From Paenibacillus sp. MSJ-34 (GTDB lineage Bacteria; Bacillota; Bacilli; Paenibacillales; Paenibacillaceae): a stretch of DNA of 64,000 nucleotides. The stretch lies in the NCBI RefSeq assembly GCF_018918005.1, contig NZ_JAHLPR010000004.1, forward strand, positions 104,793 through 168,792, in the 5' to 3' direction. The notes under the pieces are model-generated. The model was not told the DNA's origin and searched no databases. It saw only the letters and a list, made by a program, of their open reading frames with translations. Every line of letters starts with the position of its first letter. Positions within the stretch are counted from its first letter, which is position 1. The position numbers were made by a program, and so were the translations under genes. This document shows, piece by piece, positions 47,088-55,825 of this stretch.

Positions 47088-48569
47088 TCAGTTTTGCTTG
47101 CCGTCGCTTTCTCTCGCCCGAGCTTCCGTTTCGCGCATCAGTTCCCGATCGAACGGGCTCGGATGCGGAATTTGCCGCAAGTAGCTCAGCGCCGTCTGCG
47201 GATCGCCCTCGTCATTCATTGTAATGCCGTGCAAATGCATGATCGCGAGCGCGCGCAGCGCATATGGGTTGTGGAGCTCCGTTTCGTACGTTTGCATCGC
47301 TTCTTCGTATTTGCCTTCGACGACAAGCTTGTCGCCTTTCAACTGCTCCTTATCGTCCAGAGAGAAGAAAGGCAGGTTGTTGTCGAAGGAGGTATAATAG
47401 CCGCTGGAACTGCTTATTTTTAAGCCGTCGCTGTCGTATGCGTCGACAGACCAGACGAATTTGCCTCCTGGATAGACGGCGCCTAGAATCGCGGCCGGAG
47501 ACAACTGCGTTCTCCCTTCTCCGTCCGACGTCTTGCCATATCCGCGCGGCACCGTGCGCAGCGTTTCGATGCCGTACTCCGCATAGGGCTCGCGCCACGT
47601 ATCCTCCAATGCAATGGGGAACGTATCGTACGATTCGCCCTCCCGGACATTATCTATCGCCGAAATGGTCAGTTTATAATAATCCGCGCCGGGGTACGGC
47701 TCCCACTCGAAGCGGATGACGTCTTCGGCAATCGTTTCTTTATTCGTCGGGTTTACCACTTTCACTTGCGGGACGAACCGAACGTCATATTCGGCGGTCG
47801 TTCCTTCCGTCACAACGACCGTTTGGTTCGCCGGCTCGGCAAGATAATAGCCGTCGACCTTCTCTTTCCGCAAGCCGACTCCAATCTCGTATTCGCCTGG
47901 GGCGACATCGTAGAAGCGGAATGTGCCGTCCCGATCCGTCAGCGCCATCGGATAATAACCGAAGGGCGGGCTATGCCACACGTTCTCTCCTTTGCGGCGA
48001 AGTACGGCATACGCATCCGCGGCGGGAGCGTCGCCGATCTGCACGCTTCCTGTTACGGAAGGGGCGGCATCAGGACGAACATGCCGCGAAGCCAGCATCG
48101 CCGCATGCATTTTTGCCGTTTTGCGGCGTTCGCCATACGTGCTATCGTCTTGCGCAATCTCCCGGTACAGCTTCTCCGCCTCATCCCATTTTTCCCCGAC
48201 CATATATAAGTCTGCCAATTTCCAACGAGCCATACCGGCATGGCGATAGTCCGGATATTCCGACAGCAGCCGCTCCAACAGTTTCTCGGCGTAGGCCAAC
48301 TGCCGTTTGGAGTTTCGCTCTCCATGGGAGTACGACGACGCAGTCGGAAAGACGAACAACAGATGATCTTGACCCGGAAACGGCACCATCGTTTCCGCCG
48401 CCCAGTACAACGCCTCGGGCGCTTCTTTGCTGTTAGGAAAATAGGTTAACACCGCATCGTATTTTTGCATTTTGTATAGAACGGAGGGCATGGCAAGATA
48501 GGCAACCGCCGATAGAAGGAATAGTCCGGCGAGTCCGAGCGCCAACGTTTTGACTTTGATCCGAATCAT
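47088..48569 (-). CDS. membrane-anchored TPR protein with carboxypeptidase-regulatory-like domain
   Basis: 493 residues from ATG 48569. One N-terminal helix (about 6-27) anchors it. Tetratricopeptide-like helices occupy about 30-155 (KYDAVLTYFPNSKEAPEALYWAAE; KLLERLLSEYPDYRHAGMARWKLADLYMVGEKWDEAEKLYREIA). A beta-sandwich like the regulatory domain of carboxypeptidases follows (SVTGSVQIGDAPAADAYAVLRR... TFRFYDVAPGEYEIGV), then a fibronectin-like stretch, then a further TPR-like pair. The start overlaps the anti-sigma gene (ATGA). Function unknown; probably the output or sensor arm of the sigma cassette. Confidence 0.75.
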   Translation of the reverse strand: MIRIKVKTLALGLAGLFLLSAVAYLAMPSVLYKMQKYDAVLTYFPNSKEAPEALYWAAETMVPFPGQDHLLFVFPTASSYSHGERNSKRQLAYAEKLLERLLSEYPDYRHAGMARWKLADLYMVGEKWDEAEKLYREIAQDDSTYGERRKTAKMHAAMLASRHVRPDAAPSVTGSVQIGDAPAADAYAVLRRKGENVWHSPPFGYYPMALTDRDGTFRFYDVAPGEYEIGVGLRKEKVDGYYLAEPANQTVVVTEGTTAEYDVRFVPQVKVVNPTNKETIAEDVIRFEWEPYPGADYYKLTISAIDNVREGESYDTFPIALEDTWREPYAEYGIETLRTVPRGYGKTSDGEGRTQLSPAAILGAVYPGGKFVWSVDAYDSDGLKISSSSGYYTSFDNNLPFFSLDDKEQLKGDKLVVEGKYEEAMQTYETELHNPYALRALAIMHLHGITMNDEGDPQTALSYLRQIPHPSPFDRELMRETEARARESDGKQN

Positions 48570-48922
48570 CGCTCCCATCCCTTCTGAAGCTGCTCTTTGT
48601 AATATACGCCTCCGTTCATGGCAATCAACTCGGACTCGTACCGCTCAACTGTGCCGATATCGCGGCGTTCTTCTTCGATGACGGCCTGCATCTGCTTGAG
48701 ATAGGACGAAGACGAGTCGGCGCAATCCAGCCACAACCAGCCGCCTGCAATGACAAGCAGACAAACGGCGGCGGCGGCCGAACCGGGGATGCGAATTTCA
48801 CGCTCCCAGAAAGACGGCTTGGCACGCTGCAGAACCCGTCGCTTCATGATATCGGTGAACTCGGCATCGGCTAATTCCCGTTCCAAGGCGGAACGAATGT
48901 TATGTTTAGATGGTTGCCCCAT
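48566..48922 (-). CDS. putative anti-sigma factor
   Basis: 118 residues from ATG 48922. An N-terminal ~45-residue soluble part (LERELADAEFTDIMKRRVLQ) precedes one membrane helix (AAAAVCLLVIAGGWLWL) and an extracytoplasmic domain. Size, topology and its place between an ECF sigma gene and an exported protein fit an anti-sigma factor. No ZAS zinc motif (HxxxCxxC) is present, so the binding mode is not the common one. AAGGAG lies 9 bases before this ATG; it overlaps the sigma gene. Confidence 0.6.
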   Translation of the reverse strand: MGQPSKHNIRSALERELADAEFTDIMKRRVLQRAKPSFWEREIRIPGSAAAAVCLLVIAGGWLWLDCADSSSSYLKQMQAVIEEERRDIGTVERYESELIAMNGGVYYKEQLQKGWER

Positions 48923-49457
48923 CGACCCCATCTCCTTCCTCTAACTTGCTTCTTAACAGCGTTCTGCCGCGCGATAATTTGCTTTTGACGGTTCCTTCGG
49001 ATTCCCCGAGCGCCGCGGCGATTTCCTTTATCGTTAACTCCTGATAGTAATACAGCACGATAACGACCCTATACTTATACGGCAATTGTTGAATGTCGGA
49101 CATGAGCGATAAACGGGCCGCCGCTTGCTCCGGTCCCGGCTCCGTACTGGGAATCGCATCATCCGTCATATCGCGGTACAACAAGCGTTTCCAGGCGGCG
49201 AGCCTCATTTTGCTTCGGCATAGATTGACTGTAATCCGCAGCAGCCAAGCGCGCAAGCTGCCCTGACCGCGAAACTGCCGAATCTTTTGAAAAGCGGCGA
49301 GAAAAGCTTCCTGGCTAATGTCCTCTGCCAGATGGCGGTCCTTGATAAGCAATATGGCGGTGCGATACACATCGTTGCCGTACCGGTCCATCAGCTTCGA
49401 CAAGGCGGAACCGTCTCCTTGGCGCAACCGCTCGATCCATTCCTGCTCCGGATTCAT
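48906..49457 (-). CDS. ECF-type RNA polymerase sigma factor
   Basis: 183 residues. Region 2 reads YRTAILLIKDRHLAEDISQEAFLAAFQKIRQFRG (-10 recognition), region 4 LPYKYRVVIVLYYYQELTIKEIAAALGESEGTVKSKLSRGRTLLRSKL (-35 recognition helix-turn-helix). No ECF-specific target is visible in the window. ATG 49457 follows GAGGAGGAAGG; an ATG five codons upstream is possible. Forms an operon with the two genes that follow on the minus strand. Confidence 0.9.
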   Translation of the reverse strand: MNPEQEWIERLRQGDGSALSKLMDRYGNDVYRTAILLIKDRHLAEDISQEAFLAAFQKIRQFRGQGSLRAWLLRITVNLCRSKMRLAAWKRLLYRDMTDDAIPSTEPGPEQAAARLSLMSDIQQLPYKYRVVIVLYYYQELTIKEIAAALGESEGTVKSKLSRGRTLLRSKLEEGDGVDGATI

Positions 49458-49586
49458 AACCTTCCTCCTCACTCCTCATTATACTATGATGTTTGCAGAC
49501 GGCTGAAAGGTTGCAAATGAAGACAAAAGAAGAGAGATAATTTGCAATGAAAATATCATTTTCCAAACATTGGTCTTCTATAGATG

Positions 49587-49615
49587 TTGACGGCAGCCGG
49601 ATCGCAATGTATACT
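49587..49615 (+). promoter_or_regulatory. promoter of the GntR/ABC operon
   Basis: TTGACG (49587-49592), 17 bases, TATACT (49610-49615). Confidence 0.75.
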
Positions 49616-49641
49616 GTGCATAAGATTATATACAGTATACA
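49608..49641. promoter_or_regulatory. inverted-repeat operator TGTATACTGT-N14-ACAGTATACA
   Basis: Perfect 10-bp arms (49608-49617 and 49632-49641) spanning the -10 and start of transcription. Likely the binding site of the GntR-type regulator encoded at 50434, by analogy with YtrA. A bound dimer would block RNA polymerase. Confidence 0.6.
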
Positions 49642-49671
49642 CATGCAACGGCAAGTTGAAAGGGTGAGCGC

Positions 49672-50391
49672 ATGGAACGGCTTCGAAACGCTTGGATGAT
49701 TACGAAGTTGGAATTTATAGGAATTCATGTACCGCTGGTTTGGACCGTTATTTTCAACCTTTATATTGGGGGGATGTCGGTCCCGATGCTGCAAGGGATT
49801 CTAGGTACGAAGGATGGCAAAACGTTCGGTTTTTTTATGGATTTTTACTTTCTCATTCTCATTCCCATGCTCGGTTTTTTCTTTTCGCGGAAATCGGCAA
49901 GGTATTTAAGGGAAGATTCTTATACGAAATCGCTGGGACGGTTGCGGGTGCTGCCCGTCAAGTTGGAAGAAATGATTTTGGCGCGAATATTGCTCCTGTT
50001 CATTGCGCTGATAGGCAACGCAATCCTCTTCTTCGCCATACAGTATGTTTTTGCGGCAAGCATACGGAATCTGTTGTCCGCAGGCCCGTTTTTGGTGTAT
50101 GCCTTCACTTGGATCGGCTATGCGTTCATCGTTTCGGCCCTATACATTTACATGGAGTTAGGCTTCAAAGGGAAGATATATTTTTACTTATCGATGCTCT
50201 CCATGCTCTTATTGGTGGCTGTCGCTGTCATGGTTCAGGCGCTCGGCTCGAACGTCGTCTTGTTTACGATTGAACAGGCGCAGAGAATGAATGTCGTTAT
50301 GCCGCTTGCTGCGATAGCCATTGGGCTCGGGAGCCTTGCTTTGTCATACCGGCTGTCGAGGCGAAAGCTTCAAACGAGGGACTTGGCATAA
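49672..50391 (+). CDS. ABC-2-type membrane protein, probable transporter permease
   Basis: 239 residues with six hydrophobic helices (about 23-45, 58-75, 102-128, 138-158, 168-190, 205-225). The pattern (cytoplasmic SRKSARYLREDSYTKSLGRLRVLPVKLEEMILARIL) is that of ABC-2 permeases. It is the first gene behind the operator and is followed by GntR and an ABC ATPase, which would form the transporter. Substrate unknown; cell-wall antibiotic response is common in this type. Confidence 0.7.
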   Translation: MERLRNAWMITKLEFIGIHVPLVWTVIFNLYIGGMSVPMLQGILGTKDGKTFGFFMDFYFLILIPMLGFFFSRKSARYLREDSYTKSLGRLRVLPVKLEEMILARILLLFIALIGNAILFFAIQYVFAASIRNLLSAGPFLVYAFTWIGYAFIVSALYIYMELGFKGKIYFYLSMLSMLLLVAVAVMVQALGSNVVLFTIEQAQRMNVVMPLAAIAIGLGSLALSYRLSRRKLQTRDLA

Positions 50392-50433
50392 CTAGATGCC
50401 TGCGAGAAGCATAACGGGAAAAGAGGTGTTAAG

Positions 50434-50823
50434 GTGTGGATTCCGATTCAATTGAACGAGAATAGCGCTGAGCCGCTATATCATCAAATAGAAGTGCAAT
50501 TGCGTTCTCTTATCATAAGCGGTCAGATCGAAGCAGGGACGTTGCTGCCTTCCATTCGCGAATTTGCGAGCGAATTGAATTGCAGTGTCATTACGGTGCG
50601 GCGCGTCTATCAAGACCTGGAGAATGAAGGGTTGCTGCGCACGAAGCAAGGAACCGGCACATTCGTAGCCAAAGTCGGTACGGAAGAACGAGATCGGCAC
50701 CGGCGCACCGCCGTTGTGGAAGCGATGGAAGCGGCAATCGACATCGGCATGCGAATGAACTGTTCGCGGGAAGAGATGATGGCCATTTTTACGGACATCA
50801 TGACGAAAAAATATCAATCATAG
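50434..50823 (+). CDS. GntR-family transcriptional regulator, YtrA subfamily
   Basis: 129 residues. The winged helix-turn-helix is clear (PLYHQIEVQLRSLIISGQIEAGTLLPSIREFASELNCSVITVRRVYQDLENEGLL), followed by a short ~45-residue C-terminal dimerisation helix region as in YtrA, without a large ligand domain. It begins at GTG 50434 with AAGAGG nearby. It probably represses its own operon through the inverted repeat at 49608-49641. Confidence 0.88.
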   Translation: MWIPIQLNENSAEPLYHQIEVQLRSLIISGQIEAGTLLPSIREFASELNCSVITVRRVYQDLENEGLLRTKQGTGTFVAKVGTEERDRHRRTAVVEAMEAAIDIGMRMNCSREEMMAIFTDIMTKKYQS

Positions 50824-50846
50824 ATGGCAGAATGAGGTGAATTCAT

Positions 50847-51761
50847 ATGGAAGAATCCGTTTTGACGATGAACGGCGTCATGAAACATCGGGATTCGTTG
50901 TTATTCGGTCCGGTCGATCTGCAGCTTCCGAAAGGGTACGTATTTGCCATCGTCGGTCCGAACGGATCGGGGAAGAGCACGCTGCTGAATATCGCATTGG
51001 AATTGCTGCATCCGGATGCGGGAACGGCAAGTTTGTTGGGACAGCGTCTTGACAAGCCGTTGGACCGGGCGATCAAGCAAAAAATCGGCTATGTGCCGGA
51101 AGTGTCCAGCCGCGATGAAGATCATTTCACGCTGGAACAACTGGCGAAGTTTACGGCGCATTGGTATCCGGGTTGGAGTTGGAGCAAATATGACGAATTT
51201 GTAGCGAAGTTTCAACTGAAACCGACGCAGAAATTCGGCAAAATGTCCAAAGGGGTCCGGCGGAAATGCGAATTGACGATGGCGCTCTCCTGTCAACCGG
51301 AACTGCTCATACTGGATGAACCGTCGTCGGGGCTCGATCCGTTTGCTTGGAAGATGATGGTTGACGAACTTCGCGGCTTCATGGATCAAGGAGACCGCAC
51401 CGTCATCTTGTCGACGCATATTGTCGATGAAATGAAGCGGCTCGCGGACTATATCGTCTTCGTATTCCAAGGCCAAGTGCTGGGCATGTTCGAAAAAGAC
51501 AGCCTGCTCGATAACTGGAAAGAGATGTGGGTAACGGAAGAGACGGGCATGGCCCAGGATGCGGGCGAACTTCCCGGTCTTGTCGAATGGGGAAGGGAAG
51601 CGGGCGGCATGATCCGGCTTGTCAGCAGCGACGCGAGCGCCACGGAGCGGACGATGCGGGAGTTCGGATGGAACCCGGTCAAAACAAGAACGCTGGAGTT
51701 GGATGAAACGTTGCTGTATTTAATCCAGCGGAAACAGACGATGAGAGAGGAGAAATCATAA
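50847..51761 (+). CDS. ABC transporter ATP-binding protein, YtrB-like
   Basis: 304 residues. Walker A GPNGSGKST (about 38-46); signature-loop segment KMSKGVRRKCELTMAL departs from the common LSGGQ as in this subfamily; Walker B LLILDEPSSGLDP; switch histidine in STHIVDE. The C-terminal ~80 residues are an extra domain. Overlaps the next ATPase gene by one base (TAATG). Confidence 0.88.
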   Translation: MEESVLTMNGVMKHRDSLLFGPVDLQLPKGYVFAIVGPNGSGKSTLLNIALELLHPDAGTASLLGQRLDKPLDRAIKQKIGYVPEVSSRDEDHFTLEQLAKFTAHWYPGWSWSKYDEFVAKFQLKPTQKFGKMSKGVRRKCELTMALSCQPELLILDEPSSGLDPFAWKMMVDELRGFMDQGDRTVILSTHIVDEMKRLADYIVFVFQGQVLGMFEKDSLLDNWKEMWVTEETGMAQDAGELPGLVEWGREAGGMIRLVSSDASATERTMREFGWNPVKTRTLELDETLLYLIQRKQTMREEKS

Positions 51762-52663
51762 TGCAACCATTGCAATTGGAATATGTCGTGAAGCAATTCG
51801 GCGAACATACGGCAGTGAACCGTGTCAACCTGGAAGTGGGGAAAGGGGAAATTTACGGATTGCTTGGCGCGAACGGCGCGGGCAAAACGACGACGATGCG
51901 AATGGTGCTCGGCCTCATCTATCCGGATGGAGGAAGAATTCTATACAACGGCAAACCGTACAACGCCGAGATGCAGCGAATGATGGGATACCTTCCGGAA
52001 GAGCGGGGGATGTATCCGAAGGTGAAAGTGAGCGATCAGCTCATCTATTTGGCGCAGCTGCGCGGCATGTCGCGCTCGGAGGCCGACAAAAGCTTGAAAC
52101 GGTGGCTTGAACGTTTTCATGTGCCGGAATACTACAATAAACGCATTGAAGAATTGTCCAAAGGCAACCAGCAAAAAATTCAGTTTATTGCCGCCGTCAT
52201 TCATAAGCCGCAATTTCTTATTTTGGACGAGGCGTTCAGCGGGTTGGATCCCGTCAACGTGGAATTGCTGAAAGAAACGGTGAAGGAAGTGCGCGACGAA
52301 GGAGCGAGCATTTTGTTCTCGACGCACCGGATGGAGCATGTCGAGGAATTATGCCGCAATGTAACGATATTGCACAGATCGAACACGGTGCTGCAGGGCA
52401 GCTTGAAAGAAATTAAAAGCAAATTTCCGCGGGAACAGGTCATATTGGGTACGGACAGGGAAGTATCCGGTTTGGAGCAAATCCCCGGCGTGAGAACGGT
52501 GGAGAAGCACGAGTCCGGCTATAAAATCGCCATTTCGGACGAGGCGGCGGCCCAGCCTATCTTGGCCAAAGCGATGGAACAGGCGGTTGTGCACCGCTTC
52601 GAAGTGGTTGAACCGACGTTGAATCAAATTTTCATTAAGGCGGTAGGTGAGAGCAATGAATAA
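51761..52663 (+). CDS. ABC transporter ATP-binding protein, NatA/YhaQ type
   Basis: 300 residues with Walker A GANGAGKTTT, signature segment ELSKGNQQKIQFIAAVIH, Walker B FLILDEAFSGLDP and STHRMEHVEELC. The C-terminal region (VILGTDREVSGLEQIPG...) is typical of Na+- or drug-exporting ABC ATPases. The next gene supplies its permease; the two genes overlap by 8 bp. Confidence 0.9.
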   Translation: MQPLQLEYVVKQFGEHTAVNRVNLEVGKGEIYGLLGANGAGKTTTMRMVLGLIYPDGGRILYNGKPYNAEMQRMMGYLPEERGMYPKVKVSDQLIYLAQLRGMSRSEADKSLKRWLERFHVPEYYNKRIEELSKGNQQKIQFIAAVIHKPQFLILDEAFSGLDPVNVELLKETVKEVRDEGASILFSTHRMEHVEELCRNVTILHRSNTVLQGSLKEIKSKFPREQVILGTDREVSGLEQIPGVRTVEKHESGYKIAISDEAAAQPILAKAMEQAVVHRFEVVEPTLNQIFIKAVGESNE

Positions 52664-53945
52664 ACTGGGCACGATTATCGGATTTACATTTAAGAACAAA
52701 GTGAAAACGAAGGCGTTTTTGGTCACGACGATCGTTCTCATTCTTCTCATGACGATCGGAATCAATATTCCGTTTATCATTTCCTTGTTCGACGGAGACC
52801 AGAACAAAACGGCGGCGATCGGGGTCGTGGCGGACGGCAAAACGGAAGTGGCCGCCATGCTGAAGGATTATTACGATAAGCAGGAAAACCCGGATTTGCA
52901 AATCCGTCTGTACGATCAGGAAGCGTCGGCGCAGGCGGACGAAACGAAATTGAAGCAGGAAGTGGCGAACAAGGTCATTAAAGGCTATTTGGTGCCTCAA
53001 GAAAACGTGCAAATCGGATTCCCGGATTTCGTCTATAAATCCGAAGGAATGATTGATATGAACGTCAGTTCCTCGCTGCAAAATGCACTCCGCACAATTA
53101 AAATGGAAGTGATCGTGAAGGATTCGTTGACGGAAGCGCAAAAAGAGGCGTTAAACGCTCCGATTCAAATCGAGAGCGAGCAAATTGCGACGGAACCGGG
53201 AGAGAATCCGGCGAAAACCGGAGAGCAAGCGGCGATCGGATATATTATGGTCACCGTGCTAATGGTACTGTTTTTCATGACGATTATGATGACAGGCAAT
53301 ATGATCGCATCGGAAGTGACGGCGGAGAAAAGCTCCAGAATTATGGAGATTCTCATTACGAGCACTTCGCCGTTGCAGCAAATGTTCGGGAAAGTGATCG
53401 GGATGTTCTTGGTCGGTTTGGTGCAGATTGTCGTATTCGCGATCACGATCGCCGTCAATCTGTCTCTGCCTCATAATGCGGCCGTATTCGCGGATATCGG
53501 GCTCGATTTGTCGCAAATCGATCCGGCAATGATCATTTACGGTTTCATCTTCTATGTACTTGGCTATTTCTTGTACGCGACTTTATTCGCGGCGATCGGT
53601 TCGCTCGTAAGCCGCACCGAGGAATTGGGCCAGGCGGTCATGCCGATCACCGTATTGTCTTTGGCAGCTTTCTATATTAGCACGTTCAGCGTATCGACGC
53701 CGAACACGATCTTGGTGAAAGTTTCGTCGTTTATTCCGTTTTTCTCGCCGACGAGCATGATTTTGCGCATTGGCGTCGGTCATGTCGCCGCATGGGAAAT
53801 TTGGCTATCTATCGCTATTCTCGCCGTATCCATCTACGTCTTCGGCTGGCTGTCGGCCAAAATTTATCGCACAGGCGTATTGATGTACGGCAAACGGCCT
53901 ACGTTCAAGGAACTGCGAAAAGCGATGAAGGCGTACAAAATATAA
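52656..53945 (+). CDS. ABC transporter permease, NatB/YhaP type
   Basis: 429 residues. An N-terminal helix (about 15-40) precedes a large extracellular domain (about 40-190), and then five to six C-terminal helices, the ABC2_membrane_3 arrangement (AEKSSRIMEILITSTSPLQQMFGKVIG is the conserved cytoplasmic loop). NatAB exports sodium in Bacillus; the real substrate is unknown here. ATG 52656 follows GTAGGTGAGAG. Confidence 0.88.
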   Translation: MNKLGTIIGFTFKNKVKTKAFLVTTIVLILLMTIGINIPFIISLFDGDQNKTAAIGVVADGKTEVAAMLKDYYDKQENPDLQIRLYDQEASAQADETKLKQEVANKVIKGYLVPQENVQIGFPDFVYKSEGMIDMNVSSSLQNALRTIKMEVIVKDSLTEAQKEALNAPIQIESEQIATEPGENPAKTGEQAAIGYIMVTVLMVLFFMTIMMTGNMIASEVTAEKSSRIMEILITSTSPLQQMFGKVIGMFLVGLVQIVVFAITIAVNLSLPHNAAVFADIGLDLSQIDPAMIIYGFIFYVLGYFLYATLFAAIGSLVSRTEELGQAVMPITVLSLAAFYISTFSVSTPNTILVKVSSFIPFFSPTSMILRIGVGHVAAWEIWLSIAILAVSIYVFGWLSAKIYRTGVLMYGKRPTFKELRKAMKAYKI

Positions 53946-54014
53946 AATGTAGACTAACTGGTGAACCGAGGATACGGATATAGAAAGAAAAGAAGATGGA
54001 TGGAGAGAAAACCG

Positions 54015-55016
54015 ATGATGAAGAAAGTTACGATTTTGATGGCAAGCCTGATGTTCGTTTTCGTTATGGCAGGCTGCGGCGCCGGCGGAGGAACGTCGCA
54101 CAACCTGCAAGAAGGGGAGCCGGCGGAACAAACGGCGGGTACGGAATCTCCGGCACCGACGCCGGGCGACAGCGCGGGGAGCGGGGAAGGCTCGGGCGGC
54201 TTTCTGTGGAAAGTAAGCCATAACGGAAACACCGTGCATATGTTAGGCTCGATTCACGTTGCCACGGCGGATTTCTATCCGCTCCATTCCAAGATCGAAT
54301 CCGCCTTTGACGAATCGGTTGCATTGGTTGTGGAAGCCGATGTAGCGAACATCGACCCGGCCGCGATGCGGCAGCAGATTGACGGCCTTGCCAAATATGC
54401 GGACGGATCCAAGCTGAAGGATCACCTAACCCCTGAGCTGTACAGCCAATTGAAGCATCGGTTCGATCAATACGGGATACCGGAAGAAATGGTGGAGAAC
54501 TATGAAGTTTGGTACGTCAACATGCTGTTGGAAAGTATGGACGCCATCGCTACCGGACTCGATCCGCAGCAAGGAATCGATTACTATTTTTTGCAAAAAG
54601 CGAAGGATAGCAAGGATATTCTGGAGCTGGAAGGAGCGCAGTTCCAATTTGAAATGTTCGACGGATTTTCCGAAGACGTGCAGAAGACATTGCTGGAACT
54701 AGCGCTGAATCCGGAGGCGGATAAGCAAGAAACGCTGCAGCAGTTGGCCGAATATTGGAAAACCGGCAACGAACAAGGATTGGCGGAATTCCTGTTCGCG
54801 CCTGTCGAGGAGAAATACAGCGACAATTACGCCATCTACATGGAGGCGCTAACCGACAAGCGGAACGTCACGATGACCGAGAAAATCGAGCAATATTTGC
54901 AAGGCGAAGGAAATAAAACGTACTTTGTCGTCGTCGGCACCGCCCATTACCTCGGAGACCAGGGCATCGTCAAGCTGCTGGAGCGGAAGGGGTACAAGGT
55001 GGAGAAGGAACTGTAA
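54015..55016 (+). CDS. TraB/GumN-family lipoprotein
   Basis: 333 residues. A lipobox ends the signal peptide (VMAGC, Cys21), followed by a Gly/Glu/Pro linker of ~45 residues. The TraB/GumN domain begins at FLWKVSHNGNTVHMLGSIHVA, with the conserved LVVEADV and, at the C-terminus, YFVVVGTAHYLGDQGIVKLLERKGY. These proteins resemble Tiki-type metalloproteases; the HxxxG-like histidines of GSIH and GTAH are the likely metal ligands. ATG 54015 with GGAGAG is preferred. The last 29 codons and terminator recur at 62882-63055. Confidence 0.85.
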   Translation: MMKKVTILMASLMFVFVMAGCGAGGGTSHNLQEGEPAEQTAGTESPAPTPGDSAGSGEGSGGFLWKVSHNGNTVHMLGSIHVATADFYPLHSKIESAFDESVALVVEADVANIDPAAMRQQIDGLAKYADGSKLKDHLTPELYSQLKHRFDQYGIPEEMVENYEVWYVNMLLESMDAIATGLDPQQGIDYYFLQKAKDSKDILELEGAQFQFEMFDGFSEDVQKTLLELALNPEADKQETLQQLAEYWKTGNEQGLAEFLFAPVEEKYSDNYAIYMEALTDKRNVTMTEKIEQYLQGEGNKTYFVVVGTAHYLGDQGIVKLLERKGYKVEKEL

Positions 55017-55086
55017 GCGTCGGGGCCGGATTGCCATATGGCAGCGCGGAGCGTTCATGGAACGCTCTGCGTTTTTTTGCTCATGC
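54928..55086. repeat. direct repeat R1: 3' end of traB plus terminator
   Basis: The first ~104 bp match 62882-62985 with four differences, all synonymous in the traB frame. The linker after the stop codon differs, and then the terminator (CGCGGAGCGT...GCTCTGCG) and GCTCATGC match again. See R2. Confidence 0.85.
55045..55078 (+). terminator. terminator of the TraB/GumN gene
   Basis: 12-bp stem (CGCGGAGCGTTC with GAACGCTCTGCG), loop ATG, seven T. Confidence 0.9.
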
Positions 55087-55147
55087 CATTTTTTAGATTG
55101 TGTTAATCTGTCTAATAATGAACTCAATTTAGAGAGAGGGATGTTAC

Positions 55148-55825
55148 TTGAAAAGAAACGTATTATATATTGAAGATAATGAGAAAATAGGCAGCCTGCT
55201 AAAAGAAGAATTGGAACAGCGAGGATTTTCGGTTCAGTGGCTGCTTTCCGGTGAAGGAGCCGAAAAAGAAGTACATCAGCATGAAATCGTTATTTTGGAT
55301 ATCATGTTACCCGGATTAGACGGATTTACGGTGGGAAAACGATTAAAAAAGGCAGCTCCTGCTGTTCCTATTTTGTTGTTATCTGCTCGAACATCGATAG
55401 ATGATAAGGTAGATGGTTTACAATTTGCCGATGACTATTTAACGAAACCGTTCCATACGGATGAATTAGTTGCAAGATTAGAAGTATTAATCCGTCGAAG
55501 CGGTGGAACGCATTCCGAACGCATTTCATTAGGAAATCATATTGAAGTAGATCCGGAAGCCCAAATGGTATTTGACAAACGCACAGGAGAAGAAATTGTA
55601 TTGACTGGGAAACAACATCAAATTTTAATGTATTTCTTACGCCACCCTAATCAAGTTCTGCCAAAAGAACAAATTTATGAAGCTATTTGGGAAGAAGCTT
55701 ATATAACAGGTGATAAAACAATAATGGTGCATATCCATCGACTGCGCCAAAAGCTGGAACGTCATCCGGATTCCCCGGAGATTATTGAAACGTTAAAGGG
55801 AATAGGCTATCGGGTGAAACTATGA
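55148..55825 (+). CDS. OmpR/PhoB-type response regulator
   Basis: 225 residues. Receiver domain with acidic residues in YIEDNE, phospho-acceptor in VILDIMLPGLDG and Lys in YLTKPF; winged helix C-terminal domain (VLPKEQIYEAIWEEAYITGDKTIMVHIHRLRQKLE). Start is TTG 55148 behind AGAGAGGG; an ATG at 55141 is out of frame. Base usage is visibly AT-richer than the genes before 55 kb, as in the rest of the block to 62.9 kb. The stop overlaps the kinase start (ATGA). Confidence 0.88.
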   Translation: MKRNVLYIEDNEKIGSLLKEELEQRGFSVQWLLSGEGAEKEVHQHEIVILDIMLPGLDGFTVGKRLKKAAPAVPILLLSARTSIDDKVDGLQFADDYLTKPFHTDELVARLEVLIRRSGGTHSERISLGNHIEVDPEAQMVFDKRTGEEIVLTGKQHQILMYFLRHPNQVLPKEQIYEAIWEEAYITGDKTIMVHIHRLRQKLERHPDSPEIIETLKGIGYRVKL

